Notes: generated from the sequence alone by a model not told the origin. Positions 1-8,155 are shown, numbered from the stretch's first letter. The stretch: 64,000 nt of DNA from Ancylomarina sp. 16SWW S1-10-2 (GCF_009669305.1 NZ_SADB01000016.1:1-64000); one strand, 5' to 3'. Translations and numbers: made by a program.

Positions 1-447
1 AATAAATACAATTGAGTAGTAAAGGGTAATTAATCCGCTAAGGGGTAAAACAAGATAGATATAGCCCAAGGGAATTTGCAAAGCCGCTGAGTTGACCTGA
101 AATTGAAAACGAGTAATTACCAACCAACTTCCGCCGATAATCATCACACTTAAAGCAAACAAAGCAATACAAACATTAATAAAACGAACTAAACGTTTTT
201 GATTTGCTGGTGATGATTTTTGCAGGAGTAAATCGATTGCTAAATGCTCTTTCTGACCCGCTACATAAGCAGCTCCCAATAAGCCAACCCAGATAAGTAA
301 AAATCCGGCCAATTCGTCGGTGAAAGAACTTGGAGCAGCCAATGCGTAACGGCTTAATACTTGCCACAGCACATCGAGTACAAGAATGCACATGAGGCTA
401 ATAAGTATCTTCTCGAGTATTCGATCTAATTGATTTTTGAATGTCAT
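1..447 (-). CDS. dctQ: TRAP transporter small permease DctQ (C-terminus cut by window edge)
   Basis: Small membrane subunit of a tripartite ATP-independent periplasmic (TRAP) transporter, which uses an ion gradient to import organic acids. The frame is open for 149 codons from the ATG at 447 to the first base of the window, so the last residues and the stop lie outside. About four hydrophobic segments are visible (roughly residues 15-33, 49-66, 90-110 and 128-149), with a GQKEHLAIDLL stretch typical of DctQ after the second. It starts 13 bases after dctP in the same direction, so the two are co-transcribed. The large permease dctM is expected next, beyond the left edge. The genes upstream of it process uronates, so the cargo is probably a uronate or short oligouronide; that is inference. 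Confidence 0.88.
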   Translation of the reverse strand, partial: MTFKNQLDRILEKILISLMCILVLDVLWQVLSRYALAAPSSFTDELAGFLLIWVGLLGAAYVAGQKEHLAIDLLLQKSSPANQKRLVRFINVCIALFALSVMIIGGSWLVITRFQFQVNSAALQIPLGYIYLVLPLSGLITLYYSIVFI

Positions 448-460
448 AAGTTCTACAGGA

Positions 461-1453
461 TTAGTCTTCTGTTGCTTGAATACGCTGGATTAATTGGTAC
501 AGTTCAGGTTGCTTCTGATATGCGTCAAGTAAACCTTGTACGCGCTCGGCAAATTTATCTTTTTTCGGGTATGTAATAATAACACCATTTTCTTTTAACT
601 TTCTTAAAGATTCCTTTTCCGCAGCAGCCCATAATTTACGTTCCTCAATCACCGATTTTTTGGCTGCAGCTTGTAACCATTTTTGTTGTTGATTGCTTAA
701 TTTATTCCAAACAACAGTGCTAATAATTAAAACATCGGGAACTCTAGTGTGTTCATTTAAGGAGTAATATTTACAAACTTCGTAATGATGCGAGGTATAA
801 AGGCTAGGTGGATTATTTTCTGCACCATCTACCACACCACTTTGAAGAGCTGTATACAATTCTCCCCAAGAAATAGGTGTTGGAGAGCCTCCCAAGGCTT
901 TTACCATATTCATAGCGGTTTGACTCTTCATGACACGCATTTTTAATCCCTTTAGGTCTTCAGGCTTTTCAATGCTTTTATTTAAAGTATAAAAGCTTCT
1001 TGCACCAGCATCGTAAAAACACAAACCTTTCAAATTGAATTTCTCAGTAGAGGCCAATAATTCCTCTCCAATAGGACCATCCAAAACATTAAAAGCGTGA
1101 TGTTTAGAACGGAAAATGTAAGGTAATCCAAGTACTTGATAATTATTGGTAAAGCCTTCCATTACAGCCGCCGAAACTTTTGTAATTGCCAGACTTCCCA
1201 ATTGTATCAATTCTACACATTGCTGTTCGGATCCCAATTGACCACTTGGATAAATTTCAAGGCTCATTTGCCCATCGGATATTTTTTCCAATTCTTTTGC
1301 CATATACAACATGGCTTTATGAACTGGATGTGTTGGATCTAAACCGTGTGCTAACTTTAAAGTTTTATGCTGACTTACTTCCTGACAACTAAAAAGTAGA
1401 AAGAAAGAGATGATACCTAAAAGTAGCTTGGAAAATACTTGTGTTTTTTTCAT
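461..1453 (-). CDS. dctP: TRAP transporter solute-binding lipoprotein DctP
   Basis: Extracytoplasmic substrate-binding component of the TRAP importer. The N-terminus is a lipoprotein signal peptide (hydrophobic stretch then lipobox FLLFSC, Cys about residue 23), which suits a membrane-tethered binding protein. The body has the family pattern: LKLAHG near the mature N-terminus, LGSEQQCVELIQLGSL, and the region GLKMRVMKS whose Arg (about residue 173) normally pairs with the substrate carboxylate, followed by ALGGSPTPISWGELYTALQSG. Length (330 residues) is normal for the DctP family. It lies between the KDPG aldolase gene (25-base gap) and dctQ, which supports a sugar-acid substrate. The exact ligand cannot be read from the sequence. 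Confidence 0.93.
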   Translation of the reverse strand: MKKTQVFSKLLLGIISFFLLFSCQEVSQHKTLKLAHGLDPTHPVHKAMLYMAKELEKISDGQMSLEIYPSGQLGSEQQCVELIQLGSLAITKVSAAVMEGFTNNYQVLGLPYIFRSKHHAFNVLDGPIGEELLASTEKFNLKGLCFYDAGARSFYTLNKSIEKPEDLKGLKMRVMKSQTAMNMVKALGGSPTPISWGELYTALQSGVVDGAENNPPSLYTSHHYEVCKYYSLNEHTRVPDVLIISTVVWNKLSNQQQKWLQAAAKKSVIEERKLWAAAEKESLRKLKENGVIITYPKKDKFAERVQGLLDAYQKQPELYQLIQRIQATED

Positions 1454-1478
1454 ACTAGAATTTTGTAAAATATCCTCC

Positions 1479-2150
1479 TTATGATCTTAATTTTTCAATA
1501 ATTTTAAAAGCCTTAATACAAGACTTCTCAATCGCTGGATAGTTAAAAGTTCCATCCTCGTTTTTCACCATTAATTGAGATCCCATTCCAACACAATGTA
1601 CTCCTGCATCAAACCAAGATTTCAGATTCTCTTCATCTGGTTTCACACCACCTGTAGGCATAATAGAACACCATGGGAAAGGGCCTTTTACTGCTTTTAC
1701 GAACTCAGGACCTCCAACTTGCGCACCAGGGAAAATTTTCACCACTTCTGCACCTAATTCTTCAGCGTAAGAAATTTCTGTTAGAGAACCGCAACCAGGC
1801 GACCAAGCCACTTTTCTACGATTACAAACTTTTGCCATTTCAGCATTTAAGATTGGAGAAACCACAAAATTTGCTCCCAGTTGAAGATATAATGAGGTTG
1901 TTCCTGCATCGATAACCGATCCAACACCTAACATCATTTCAGGACATTCCTTTGCAGACCATTTTAACAATTCTCCAAAAACTTCGTGAGCAAAATCTCC
2001 ACGATTTACAAATTCGAATAAGCGTGCACCACCAGAGTAACATGCTTTTAATACATTTTTACAAACTTCAATATCCGAATGAAAAAATACAGGAATCATC
2101 CCTGTTTCTTTCATTTTTAATGCTACTTCAATTCTTGAAAATCTAGCCAT
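1479..2150 (-). CDS. eda: 2-dehydro-3-deoxy-6-phosphogluconate (KDPG/KHG) aldolase
   Basis: Class I aldolase that splits KDPG into pyruvate and glyceraldehyde-3-phosphate, the last step of the uronate branch. Length (223 residues) and pattern fit the Eda family: FEFVNRG carries the general acid/base Glu, LGVGSVIDAGT follows, VSPILN and WSPGCGSLTEI line the barrel, the Schiff-base Lys is in EVVKIFPG (about residue 137), and MPTGGVKPDEENLKSWFDAG forms the phosphate site. Its neighbours provide the kinase making its substrate (kdgK, upstream) and the transporter (downstream). Some members of the family also act on KHG, and that cannot be separated here. Confidence 0.93.
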   Translation of the reverse strand: MARFSRIEVALKMKETGMIPVFFHSDIEVCKNVLKACYSGGARLFEFVNRGDFAHEVFGELLKWSAKECPEMMLGVGSVIDAGTTSLYLQLGANFVVSPILNAEMAKVCNRRKVAWSPGCGSLTEISYAEELGAEVVKIFPGAQVGGPEFVKAVKGPFPWCSIMPTGGVKPDEENLKSWFDAGVHCVGMGSQLMVKNEDGTFNYPAIEKSCIKAFKIIEKLRS

Positions 2151-2178
2151 TTTTATTTTAATTATGAAGTATGAGTTA

Positions 2179-2233
2179 TGAATTAGGAGTTGCCTTATTC
2201 TATCAATATAGCTTTGGGTTTCTACCTAATTCA
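2179..2233. repeat. Short inverted repeat between kdgK and eda
   Basis: A 9-base perfect inverted repeat (2179-2187 and 2225-2233, TGAATTAGG/CCTAATTCA) with a 37-base loop sits in the 114-base gap between the kdgK stop and the aldolase start. There is no T run, so it is not a clear terminator. It may be a processing or stability element in the operon mRNA. Confidence 0.3.
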
Positions 2234-2264
2234 GAATTCTTAATTCAATATTTATAATTATATA

Positions 2265-3305
2265 TTATCGTGCAACACGACCTGATGCGTCACCATTCAT
2301 TAATTTCTCAACTTCTTCAACCGTAACTTGATTGTAGTCTCCATAAACAGTATGCTTTAAACATGATGCAGCTACTGCGAAGTTCAAGGCGTTTTGGTCA
2401 TTGTCAGGGTAAGTAAGTAATCCATAAATTAGTCCACCCATAAAAGAGTCTCCACCACCAACACGATCAACAATATGTGTTATTTGGTAAGTATGGTTCG
2501 CTTTAAACAAAGTTTTCCCATCGTAAAGGACTCCAGACCATGAATTGTGATTAGCATTTATTGATCCACGCAAAGTAGTAATCACTTTTTTACAACGTGA
2601 AAATTGCTTCATGATTTGCTGTGATACAGACAAATAAGCATCAGCTTCTACATGTCCATCCGTCACATTTACGCCTTCTGGATGAATGCCTAAAACCATT
2701 GCAGCATCTTCCTCATTTCCTAAAATCACATCGGTACCCGCAACTAATTCGGGCATTACTTCGCCTGCAGTTTTACCATATTTCCAAAGATTTTTACGAT
2801 AATTTAGGTCACACGAAACTGTAATTCCTCTTTCGTTTGCTGCTTTTATAGCTTCAAGACAAGCATCTGCTGCTCCTTGCGATATTGCAGGAGTAATACC
2901 CGTCCAATGAAACCAATTAGCACCTTCAAAAACTTGATCCCAGTCGATCATTCCCGATTCTATTTCTGCAATCGCAGAATGAGCTCGATCGTAAACGACT
3001 TTACTACCACGACTAACAGCTCCAACCTCAAGAAAATAAATCCCCAATCGGTCGCCACCATAAATTACATCAGCAGTACTAACACCATATTTTTTCAAAT
3101 CCATTTCACATGCACGTGCAATATCATTTTTTGGCAATCGAGTTACAAAACTTGATTCAATTCCGTAATTTGCTAGCGATACTGCTACATTTGCTTCTCC
3201 TCCACCATAAGTTGCTGTAAACTCTGATGCTTGCGAGAATCGCTTATATCCAGGAGTTGCTAAACGTAACATGATTTCTCCAAAAGTAATTACCTTATTG
3301 CTCAT
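2265..3305 (-). CDS. kdgK: 2-keto-3-deoxygluconate kinase (PfkB family)
   Basis: Phosphorylates 2-keto-3-deoxygluconate to KDPG with ATP. It is a PfkB/ribokinase-fold protein: the N-terminal FGEIMLRL and YGGGEANVAVSLA motifs bind sugar, and the C-terminal DRVGGGDSFMGGLIYG is the anion-hole motif with catalytic Asp about residue 285. Length (346 residues) is normal. The frame also opens at a GTG one codon earlier, but the ATG at 3305 is the natural start. It lies between the DUF4861 lipoprotein gene and eda. Assignment to KDG rather than another sugar rests on the context (KduI, KduD and KDPG aldolase in the same set), which is strong. Confidence 0.93.
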   Translation of the reverse strand: MSNKVITFGEIMLRLATPGYKRFSQASEFTATYGGGEANVAVSLANYGIESSFVTRLPKNDIARACEMDLKKYGVSTADVIYGGDRLGIYFLEVGAVSRGSKVVYDRAHSAIAEIESGMIDWDQVFEGANWFHWTGITPAISQGAADACLEAIKAANERGITVSCDLNYRKNLWKYGKTAGEVMPELVAGTDVILGNEEDAAMVLGIHPEGVNVTDGHVEADAYLSVSQQIMKQFSRCKKVITTLRGSINANHNSWSGVLYDGKTLFKANHTYQITHIVDRVGGGDSFMGGLIYGLLTYPDNDQNALNFAVAASCLKHTVYGDYNQVTVEEVEKLMNGDASGRVAR

Positions 3306-3336
3306 CACTTATCAATATTTATTTTATTTGAAAAAA

Positions 3337-4605
3337 TTATTTTATTGTAACTGTAACAGGAGAACTCAATTCCTCAGCCTGAACTTTCATCATGTTCTCA
3401 AAATTTTCTTGATCTGCCCATTTTTTATTTTCGAGTTCCCATGCTGCAAAAAAGTAATGTCGTGCACTAGTTTTATTACTAATTTTTTGACTTACAAAAT
3501 GGGTTTGTCCAACTGGTTGATTGTAACGACTACCCGATATAATTTCTTCACTTAAAACAGGAGCATCACCCGTTCTTACTTTACTATTAGCAGGCAACAA
3601 AATTCCCATTCCTAAATAATCATCGTTCAAAGATTGAACACCATGAGTTGCAACAGCCTGAAAATCTTTATTTGCTAAAAATGAAAAGGCTTTCTTATCT
3701 TTCAGATGACTCGTTACAATTCCAATAGCCAATTCCGAATCCTGATCCAATCCCATAATAGTAACATCACTTTGAAACCAATATTTTCCTGGCCAAATTG
3801 TAATTCTTTCCTTTGCAGATAGATCTTTTCCATCTACTTTCCAACCACTGTATTTAAGATCGAAAACAGAACGAACCGGACCTTTTGAAACCAACTGATA
3901 TTCGAATTGCTTTGTGTTACCTAAACGATATAAAGAATCGTTATGAAATAGAGCCAAACCACCTGACCCCAAAGAAGGACCTACGTGTAAAACATCCATA
4001 CCCCAAGAGCTTAACTCATGGTATGATCCACTTTCGTGAGTTCCAATTTTATCCATAAGCATTTCAGGGATTAATTTTCCGAATAAATCTTTTGCATTTC
4101 TACAGTCAAAATAGTCACGAAAACCCATTACATCATTTTCCCAAGCTACACTTTCCGATTGGTAAGCCATAGGAATTCCAACAAATCCTTCTGGTGAAAA
4201 TGCATGATCAGTCGCTTTAAAACCAGTTTCCTTATTCCCTAGTCCCAAATGAACATTCGTGCGTGTTTCAAATTTTGGTGCCTTATCAGCATCAACAAAA
4301 TTCACATTTAATTTCTTAACTTCTTTTGCAGTAAAATCGCAAACTAAAGCCAACTCATCCCACTGTCCGTCTTGATCTAAATCATCAACTTGAGATGGAA
4401 TTGCAACTCCTTGAGCGTCTAACACAACAAGTACTTTACCTGCAGGAATCTCTCCAACTAATTGCTTTACTTCTGCTCTAGTTAAAACAACTGGTGCATC
4501 TTTTCGAGCTAGCGCCAATTCGTTCTTTAACTCAAGAGTGGTTGATGAACTACATGCACTTAAAACGGTAGCCATTACAGCAACAACAAAACTATATTTT
4601 ATCAT
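3337..4605 (-). CDS. DUF4861 family lipoprotein of a uronate locus
   Basis: 422-residue exported lipoprotein: a basic N-terminus, a hydrophobic stretch, then lipobox VLSAC (Cys about residue 18). The rest resembles DUF4861, a family that travels with pectin or uronate utilisation genes in Bacteroidota but has no reaction firmly assigned. Visible elements include ARKDAPVVLTRAEV near the mature start, DLDQDGQWDELALVCDF (a calcium-binding-like acidic loop), and aromatic-rich regions such as VMGFRDYFDCRN and IWPGKYWFQSDV that suggest a carbohydrate-active beta fold. It lies between kduD and kdgK, so it probably acts on an oligouronide or an unsaturated uronate on the cell surface or in the periplasm. 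That role is inferred. Confidence 0.8.
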   Translation of the reverse strand: MIKYSFVVAVMATVLSACSSSTTLELKNELALARKDAPVVLTRAEVKQLVGEIPAGKVLVVLDAQGVAIPSQVDDLDQDGQWDELALVCDFTAKEVKKLNVNFVDADKAPKFETRTNVHLGLGNKETGFKATDHAFSPEGFVGIPMAYQSESVAWENDVMGFRDYFDCRNAKDLFGKLIPEMLMDKIGTHESGSYHELSSWGMDVLHVGPSLGSGGLALFHNDSLYRLGNTKQFEYQLVSKGPVRSVFDLKYSGWKVDGKDLSAKERITIWPGKYWFQSDVTIMGLDQDSELAIGIVTSHLKDKKAFSFLANKDFQAVATHGVQSLNDDYLGMGILLPANSKVRTGDAPVLSEEIISGSRYNQPVGQTHFVSQKISNKTSARHYFFAAWELENKKWADQENFENMMKVQAEELSSPVTVTIK

Positions 4606-4651
4606 ACAAAGTATTTTAGATTCTGGAACACAGATTTATTTGACGTAACAA

Positions 4652-4717
4652 AAGGAATAAAAAGAACAAGCATTCACTCCCCAGCATTATTAATGCCTAT
4701 CGCTCTTTTTATTCCTT
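4652..4717. repeat. 14-base perfect inverted repeat between kduD and the DUF4861 gene
   Basis: Arms 4652-4665 and 4704-4717 are perfectly complementary (A-rich arm AAGGAATAAAAAGA). The loop itself contains a smaller hairpin (GCATTA/TAATGC). On the minus strand it lies just after the kduD stop, so it can end or process the mRNA between kduD and the DUF4861 gene. Confidence 0.5.
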
Positions 4718-4730
4718 ATTCCTTCACTAA

Positions 4731-5522
4731 CTATTCTTCATTAGAAGGTTTACCAATGGTAGCTAAAATACCACCATCAACATAAACCACTTGTCCATTT
4801 ACAAAATTAGACGCTTTTGATGCCAAAAACACAGTTGTACCAGCTAAATCCTCAGGATCTCCCCAACGACCAGCAGGCGTAAGGTTGACAATAAATTCAT
4901 TAAATGGATGACCATCAACACGAATAGGTTCAGTTTGCGCTGTTGCAAAATACCCTGGACCAATACCATTTGTTTGAATATTATATTTACCCCATTCGGT
5001 AGCCATATTTTTAGTCAACATTTTCAAACCACCTTTTGCTGCTGCATAAGCACTCACACTATTACGTCCAAGCTCACTCATCATAGAGCAAATATTAATG
5101 ATTTTACCTTCTCGACGTTCAATCATTCTACGTCCAACATATTTGGCCATAATAAAAGGTCCAACCAAATCAACATCAATTACCTGACGATAATCGCTTA
5201 CCTCCATATCTTGCATAGCAACACGCTTAATAATTCCGGCATTATTAACCAAAATATTAATAGCTCCCACTTCTTCTTCAATTTTGGCTACACCAGCAAT
5301 TACTTGATCCTCATTAGTTACATCAAAAATATAACCTTTAGCATCAATTCCCTTACTAGCATATTCGGCAATTGCTCTATCCATGTTTTTCTTAGAGCTT
5401 CCGTTAACTACCAACTGTGCTCCAGCTTCAGCCAAAGCTGTAGCCATAGCCATTCCTAATCCGTGAGTAGCTCCGGTTACCAAAGCAACCTTACCATCTA
5501 ATTTAAACAAATCTAATATCAT
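4731..5522 (-). CDS. kduD: 2-dehydro-3-deoxy-D-gluconate 5-dehydrogenase KduD
   Basis: Short-chain dehydrogenase/reductase that reduces 3-deoxy-D-glycero-2,5-hexodiulosonate (the KduI product) to 2-keto-3-deoxygluconate with NAD(P)H. Classical SDR elements are present: TGATHGLG nucleotide-binding loop at about residues 16-23, NNAGI at about 92-96, catalytic Ser in NICSMMSELG, and the YxxxK pair in SAYAAAKGG. The C-terminal FVNGQVVYVDGG is typical. 263 residues, normal length. It starts 42 bases after kduI in the same direction. The family alone would allow other alcohols, but the KduI/KdgK/Eda neighbours make the KduD assignment firm. Confidence 0.93.
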   Translation of the reverse strand: MILDLFKLDGKVALVTGATHGLGMAMATALAEAGAQLVVNGSSKKNMDRAIAEYASKGIDAKGYIFDVTNEDQVIAGVAKIEEEVGAINILVNNAGIIKRVAMQDMEVSDYRQVIDVDLVGPFIMAKYVGRRMIERREGKIINICSMMSELGRNSVSAYAAAKGGLKMLTKNMATEWGKYNIQTNGIGPGYFATAQTEPIRVDGHPFNEFIVNLTPAGRWGDPEDLAGTTVFLASKASNFVNGQVVYVDGGILATIGKPSNEE

Positions 5523-5564
5523 GATTTTAAATATATTATATTCAAATACAACAATTCAATTTTA

Positions 5565-6407
5565 TTAACGCATCTCATCTGGCTGACAAACATCCATGTC
5601 GCCATAATTCAAGTTTTCACCAGCCATACCCCAAATAAAAGTATAGTTACTTGTTCCTGCAGCTGAATGAATAGACCACGTTGGAGAAAAAACAGCTTCT
5701 TCGTTGTTCATCCAAATGTGACGAGTCTCTTTAGGATCGCCCATAAAATGACAAATAGCTTGTCCTTTAGGTACTTCAAAATAGAAGTAAGCTTCCATTC
5801 TTCTACTGTGTGTATGAGCTGGCATTGTATTCCAAACAGATCCTGGATGCAATTCGGTCATTCCCATTTGCAACTGATTTGTTTTAATTGTATCAGATAC
5901 AATCAATTTATTCAATGTTCTGCGGTTTGAGTTTTCAGCTTCACCTAATTCAACCACAATTGCATCTTTACTACCTACTTTTACATTTGGAAATACTTCG
6001 TGCGCAGGAGCAGAGTTTAAATAAAAATGAGCAGGAGCTTTTGCATCAACACTTGAAAAAATAATTTCTTTATTTCCTTTTCCAACGTAAAGTGCTTCTT
6101 TATAGTCTATTTCATAAACTACACCATCAACACTTACAATTCCTTTACCACCAACATTTACAATACCTAATTCTCTTCTCTCCAAAAAATAATCAGCTTT
6201 TAATGGATCAATAGGTTCCAATACTAAAGCTTCTTTTGTTGGAACTACACCACCCACAATTAATCTATCATACTGAGAATAGCTTAAGTTGATCATTCCT
6301 TCTTCCATTAAGTTCTGAACCAAGAATTCATCTCTTAATCTAGTTGTATCGTAACTTTTCGCATCTGCTGGATGTGTTGCATATCTTTCGTCGTATTTTA
6401 CGGCCAT
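5565..6407 (-). CDS. kduI: 5-dehydro-4-deoxy-D-glucuronate isomerase KduI
   Basis: Isomerises 4-deoxy-L-threo-5-hexosulose uronate, the product of unsaturated uronate ring opening, to 3-deoxy-D-glycero-2,5-hexodiulosonate. 280 residues, the usual size, with two cupin halves. The metal site is visible as HTHSRRMEAYFYFE (HxH then Glu), with a later His in PTWSIHSAAG; these match the four Zn ligands known for KduI. It is the first gene of the minus-strand operon and lies opposite the lacI-type regulator, with a consensus -7 box 43-50 bases upstream and operator-like palindromes beyond it. It marks the locus as handling unsaturated uronates from lyase action. Confidence 0.96.
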   Translation of the reverse strand: MAVKYDERYATHPADAKSYDTTRLRDEFLVQNLMEEGMINLSYSQYDRLIVGGVVPTKEALVLEPIDPLKADYFLERRELGIVNVGGKGIVSVDGVVYEIDYKEALYVGKGNKEIIFSSVDAKAPAHFYLNSAPAHEVFPNVKVGSKDAIVVELGEAENSNRRTLNKLIVSDTIKTNQLQMGMTELHPGSVWNTMPAHTHSRRMEAYFYFEVPKGQAICHFMGDPKETRHIWMNNEEAVFSPTWSIHSAAGTSNYTFIWGMAGENLNYGDMDVCQPDEMR

Positions 6408-6449
6408 GATTTTTATTTTTAGATTATTATTAATTTAATTAGAATATAC

Positions 6450-6476
6450 CAAACTTATCTTTTAGCACTATACAAA
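6450..6476 (-). promoter_or_regulatory. Predicted promoter of the kduI operon
   Basis: Read on the minus strand, TAAGTTTG (6450-6457) matches the Bacteroidota -7 consensus TAnnTTTG, and a TTTG lies upstream at 6473-6476. The spacing (15 bases) is shorter than the usual 19-21, so the -33 assignment is uncertain. It would give a 5' leader of about 35 bases. Confidence 0.5.
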
Positions 6477-6485
6477 GTAATAAAA

Positions 6486-6510
6486 TGCAATCGACTTGTG
6501 CAATCGATTG
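6486..6510. promoter_or_regulatory. LacI-type operator pair (half site plus perfect palindrome)
   Basis: CAATCGATTG (6501-6510) is a perfect 10-base palindrome with a central CG, the layout of LacI/PurR-family operators. The sequence TGCAATCGA occurs at 6486 and again at 6499, a direct repeat at 13-base spacing, so a second, imperfect site lies next to it. The sites sit upstream of the predicted kduI promoter. Confidence 0.6.
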
Positions 6511-6630
6511 TCCGTATTTTATTTTTTATTTGAAAGAAAAATATCAAATATAAATACAATAAGCACAAAAGAAACAGCAAATTAGGGCTTTGTAAAACAA
6601 ATATAGCTCAACAGAAACTCACTTTTAATG

Positions 6631-6644
6631 TGCAATCGATTATC
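6631..6644. promoter_or_regulatory. Second LacI-type operator copy
   Basis: TGCAATCGATTATCC here repeats the palindrome at 6499-6512 with one changed base in the core (CAATCGATTA). It lies about 45 bases upstream of the predicted -7 box of the regulator gene, 130 bases from the first copy, so both could be bound at once by a looping dimer pair. Confidence 0.55.
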
Positions 6645-6684
6645 CTTATTTTAATTTTTCATATACTTTTATTAAAATAATATG

Positions 6685-6692
6685 CATCTTTG
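6685..6692 (+). promoter_or_regulatory. Predicted -7 box of the LacI-type regulator gene
   Basis: CATCTTTG is one base away from TAnnTTTG and lies 30 bases before the ATG at 6722. No clear TTTG is seen at the right distance upstream, so support is moderate. Confidence 0.4.
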
Positions 6693-6721
6693 CATCATAT
6701 TAAATACCGTACAATAGTTAT

Positions 6722-7744
6722 ATGAAGAAAGAAAGTAACATTACAATTCATGATATTGCAAAAGCATTAAATGTTTCTGGATCTACCGTATCTAGAGCCT
6801 TAAATGACAATTCAAGAATTAGTGACAGAACTAAAAAAGCGGTTCGTAATATGGCCAAGAAGTTAGGCTATCAACCAAATGCCTTAGCCTCAAACTTGCG
6901 CACTAGTTGCACAAATACTATTGGTGTCATTATTCCAAGAATCAGCCGATACTTCTTCTCTTCAGCAATTACAGGTATTGAAGAACTTGCCAGAAAAAAA
7001 GGCTACAATGTAATCATCTGTCAGTCGAACGATCAGGAAGCAAGAGAGGCTGATTGCGTTCAAACACTATTTGCCAGTCGTGTAGATGGTGTTATTTCAT
7101 CGATAGCAATTAATACTAAGAACTACGACCATTATAAAACATTCACCAACAGAAACATTCCCTTGGTATTTTTCGATCGGGTTTGTGAAGAATTAGAAAC
7201 CAGCCAAGTTGTAGTTGATGATTTTAAAGGTGGATTTTTAGCTGCTGAGCACTTAATTTCAAAAGGATGCAAAAGAATTGCACATATTAGTGGACCACAA
7301 CACTTAAACATTTACATTAATCGTTTACAAGGCTATCTGAAAGCACTCCGCAAACACGACATCAATATCGAAGAAGACCTTATCATTGAAAGTCCGTTAA
7401 CCAGAGAGGACGGAATGGCGTGTGCAAAAAAACTATTAGAATCGGCCAATCCTCCCGACGCAATATTTGCAGCAAATGATACTTCTGCTCTTAGTATTAT
7501 TATTTATGCCAAAGAAAATGGCATTCGAATTCCAGAAGATTTAGCAATTGTTGGTTTCAGTAACGAACCTTTCTCTGAATACCTAAACCCTTCGCTCACA
7601 ACAATTGAACAATCGGGCTTTGATGTTGGTACAAAAGCAACCGAACTTCTGCTTGATATTATCACAAATAAAACCGGAAATCATCAGGAAACAATTGTTC
7701 TACCTGTTAAACTTATTGAGAGAGAATCTTCTAACAAAAAATAG
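6722..7744 (+). CDS. LacI/PurR-family transcriptional regulator of uronate use
   Basis: 340-residue regulator with an N-terminal LacI helix-turn-helix (TIHDIAKALNVSGSTVSRALND, split as about residues 8-29), the hinge region TKKAVRNMAKKLGYQPN, and a periplasmic-binding-protein-like effector domain (TIGVIIPRISRYFFSSAITGIEE..., FFDRVCEE, HISGP, AANDTSALSI, VGFSNEPFSEYLNPSLTTIEQ). Such proteins bind palindromes with a central CG and leave when a sugar ligand binds. It is transcribed away from kduI, and matching palindromes lie in the shared control region. The likely ligand is an intermediate such as KDG or KDPG; that is inferred from context. Confidence 0.93.
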   Translation: MKKESNITIHDIAKALNVSGSTVSRALNDNSRISDRTKKAVRNMAKKLGYQPNALASNLRTSCTNTIGVIIPRISRYFFSSAITGIEELARKKGYNVIICQSNDQEAREADCVQTLFASRVDGVISSIAINTKNYDHYKTFTNRNIPLVFFDRVCEELETSQVVVDDFKGGFLAAEHLISKGCKRIAHISGPQHLNIYINRLQGYLKALRKHDINIEEDLIIESPLTREDGMACAKKLLESANPPDAIFAANDTSALSIIIYAKENGIRIPEDLAIVGFSNEPFSEYLNPSLTTIEQSGFDVGTKATELLLDIITNKTGNHQETIVLPVKLIERESSNKK

Positions 7745-7834
7745 GCTTATAGAAATAACTTGAGTGAACTCTCAAGTGAACACTATTTTCTATCACCCTC
7801 AGATCACCTTTAAATAGTGCTATTTTAAACATAA

Positions 7835-7858
7835 GTTCGAATCCCTCTCTCTCCGCTA
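7835..7858 (+). pseudogene. 3' fragment of a tRNA gene (serine-type)
   Basis: GTTCGAATCCC is the T-loop and the 3' half of the T-stem, followed by a seven-base acceptor 3' strand (TCTCTCC) and a G in the discriminator position, as in serine tRNAs. No matching 5' half (GGAGAGA acceptor strand, D-arm, anticodon arm) is found upstream, so only the last ~23 bases of a tRNA gene remain. Such fragments are typical of attachment-site ends left by elements that integrate into tRNA genes. Confidence 0.55.
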
Positions 7859-7859
7859 A

Positions 7860-7897
7860 TAAAGGGAGTTTCATTCATTTGAAACTCTCTTTTTTTA
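7860..7897 (+). terminator. Rho-independent terminator behind the tRNA remnant
   Basis: Stem GAGTTTCA (7866-7873) pairs with TGAAACTC (7880-7887), extended by three more pairs, with loop TTCATT, followed by a run of T. It directly follows the tRNA fragment, as a native tRNA terminator would, and could also end the upstream regulator mRNA. Confidence 0.75.
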
Positions 7898-8105
7898 TGC
7901 ATAAATTTTAAAATAGTGATAAAGGGATAAGAACCGGAGCATATTGAAAAATCAACAGATCCAACTTTTGTGACTAATCTCTAGTCGCCATGATGCAAGA
8001 AAACCGATCTGAAAATAATATAACATTAAATAAAAACTCCAAAAACTGTAAGAAAACGAGCTAAGGAAACCCTATTTATTTCTTATTTAAGCCAGTATAA
8101 GGCAT

Positions 8106-8135
8106 AAAAAAACCACCTTAAAAAGGTGGTTTTTA
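8106..8135. terminator. Terminator of the cold-shock gene (bidirectional)
   Basis: Strong hairpin AAACCACCTT / AAGGTGGTTT with a short A-rich loop, flanked by A and T runs on both sides, 20 bases after the cold-shock gene stop on the minus strand. Confidence 0.85.
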
Positions 8136-8155
8136 TTATGTATCGTATAACTGAA

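Larger units (their letters stand above)
6408..6721. other. Divergent control region between kduI and the LacI-type regulator
   Basis: 314-base AT-rich region with no gene. It holds a -7 box for kduI, a near-consensus -7 box for the regulator, and three copies of the core CAATCGA, two of them in (near-)palindromic form. This arrangement fits joint control of both transcripts by the LacI-type protein encoded at the right. Confidence 0.7.
7745..8105. other. Intergenic region with tRNA remnant, no protein gene seen
   Basis: About 360 bases between the regulator and the cspA-type terminator. It contains the tRNA 3' fragment and terminator described separately. The remainder is AT-rich, with no convincing ORF. 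Confidence 0.5.

Noticed and set aside
176-391. Open frame on the minus strand inside the left end
   Set aside because: It overlaps the DctQ gene in another frame, and DctQ has the family pattern and operon spacing.
4908-5459. 183-codon open frame on the plus strand
   Set aside because: It lies fully opposite kduD, and its peptide (Asn, Thr and Ser rich) is typical of an antisense shadow in AT-rich DNA.
7745-7860. Intact tRNA gene
   Set aside because: Only the T-loop, 3' acceptor strand and discriminator base can be found; no D-arm, anticodon arm or 5' acceptor strand.
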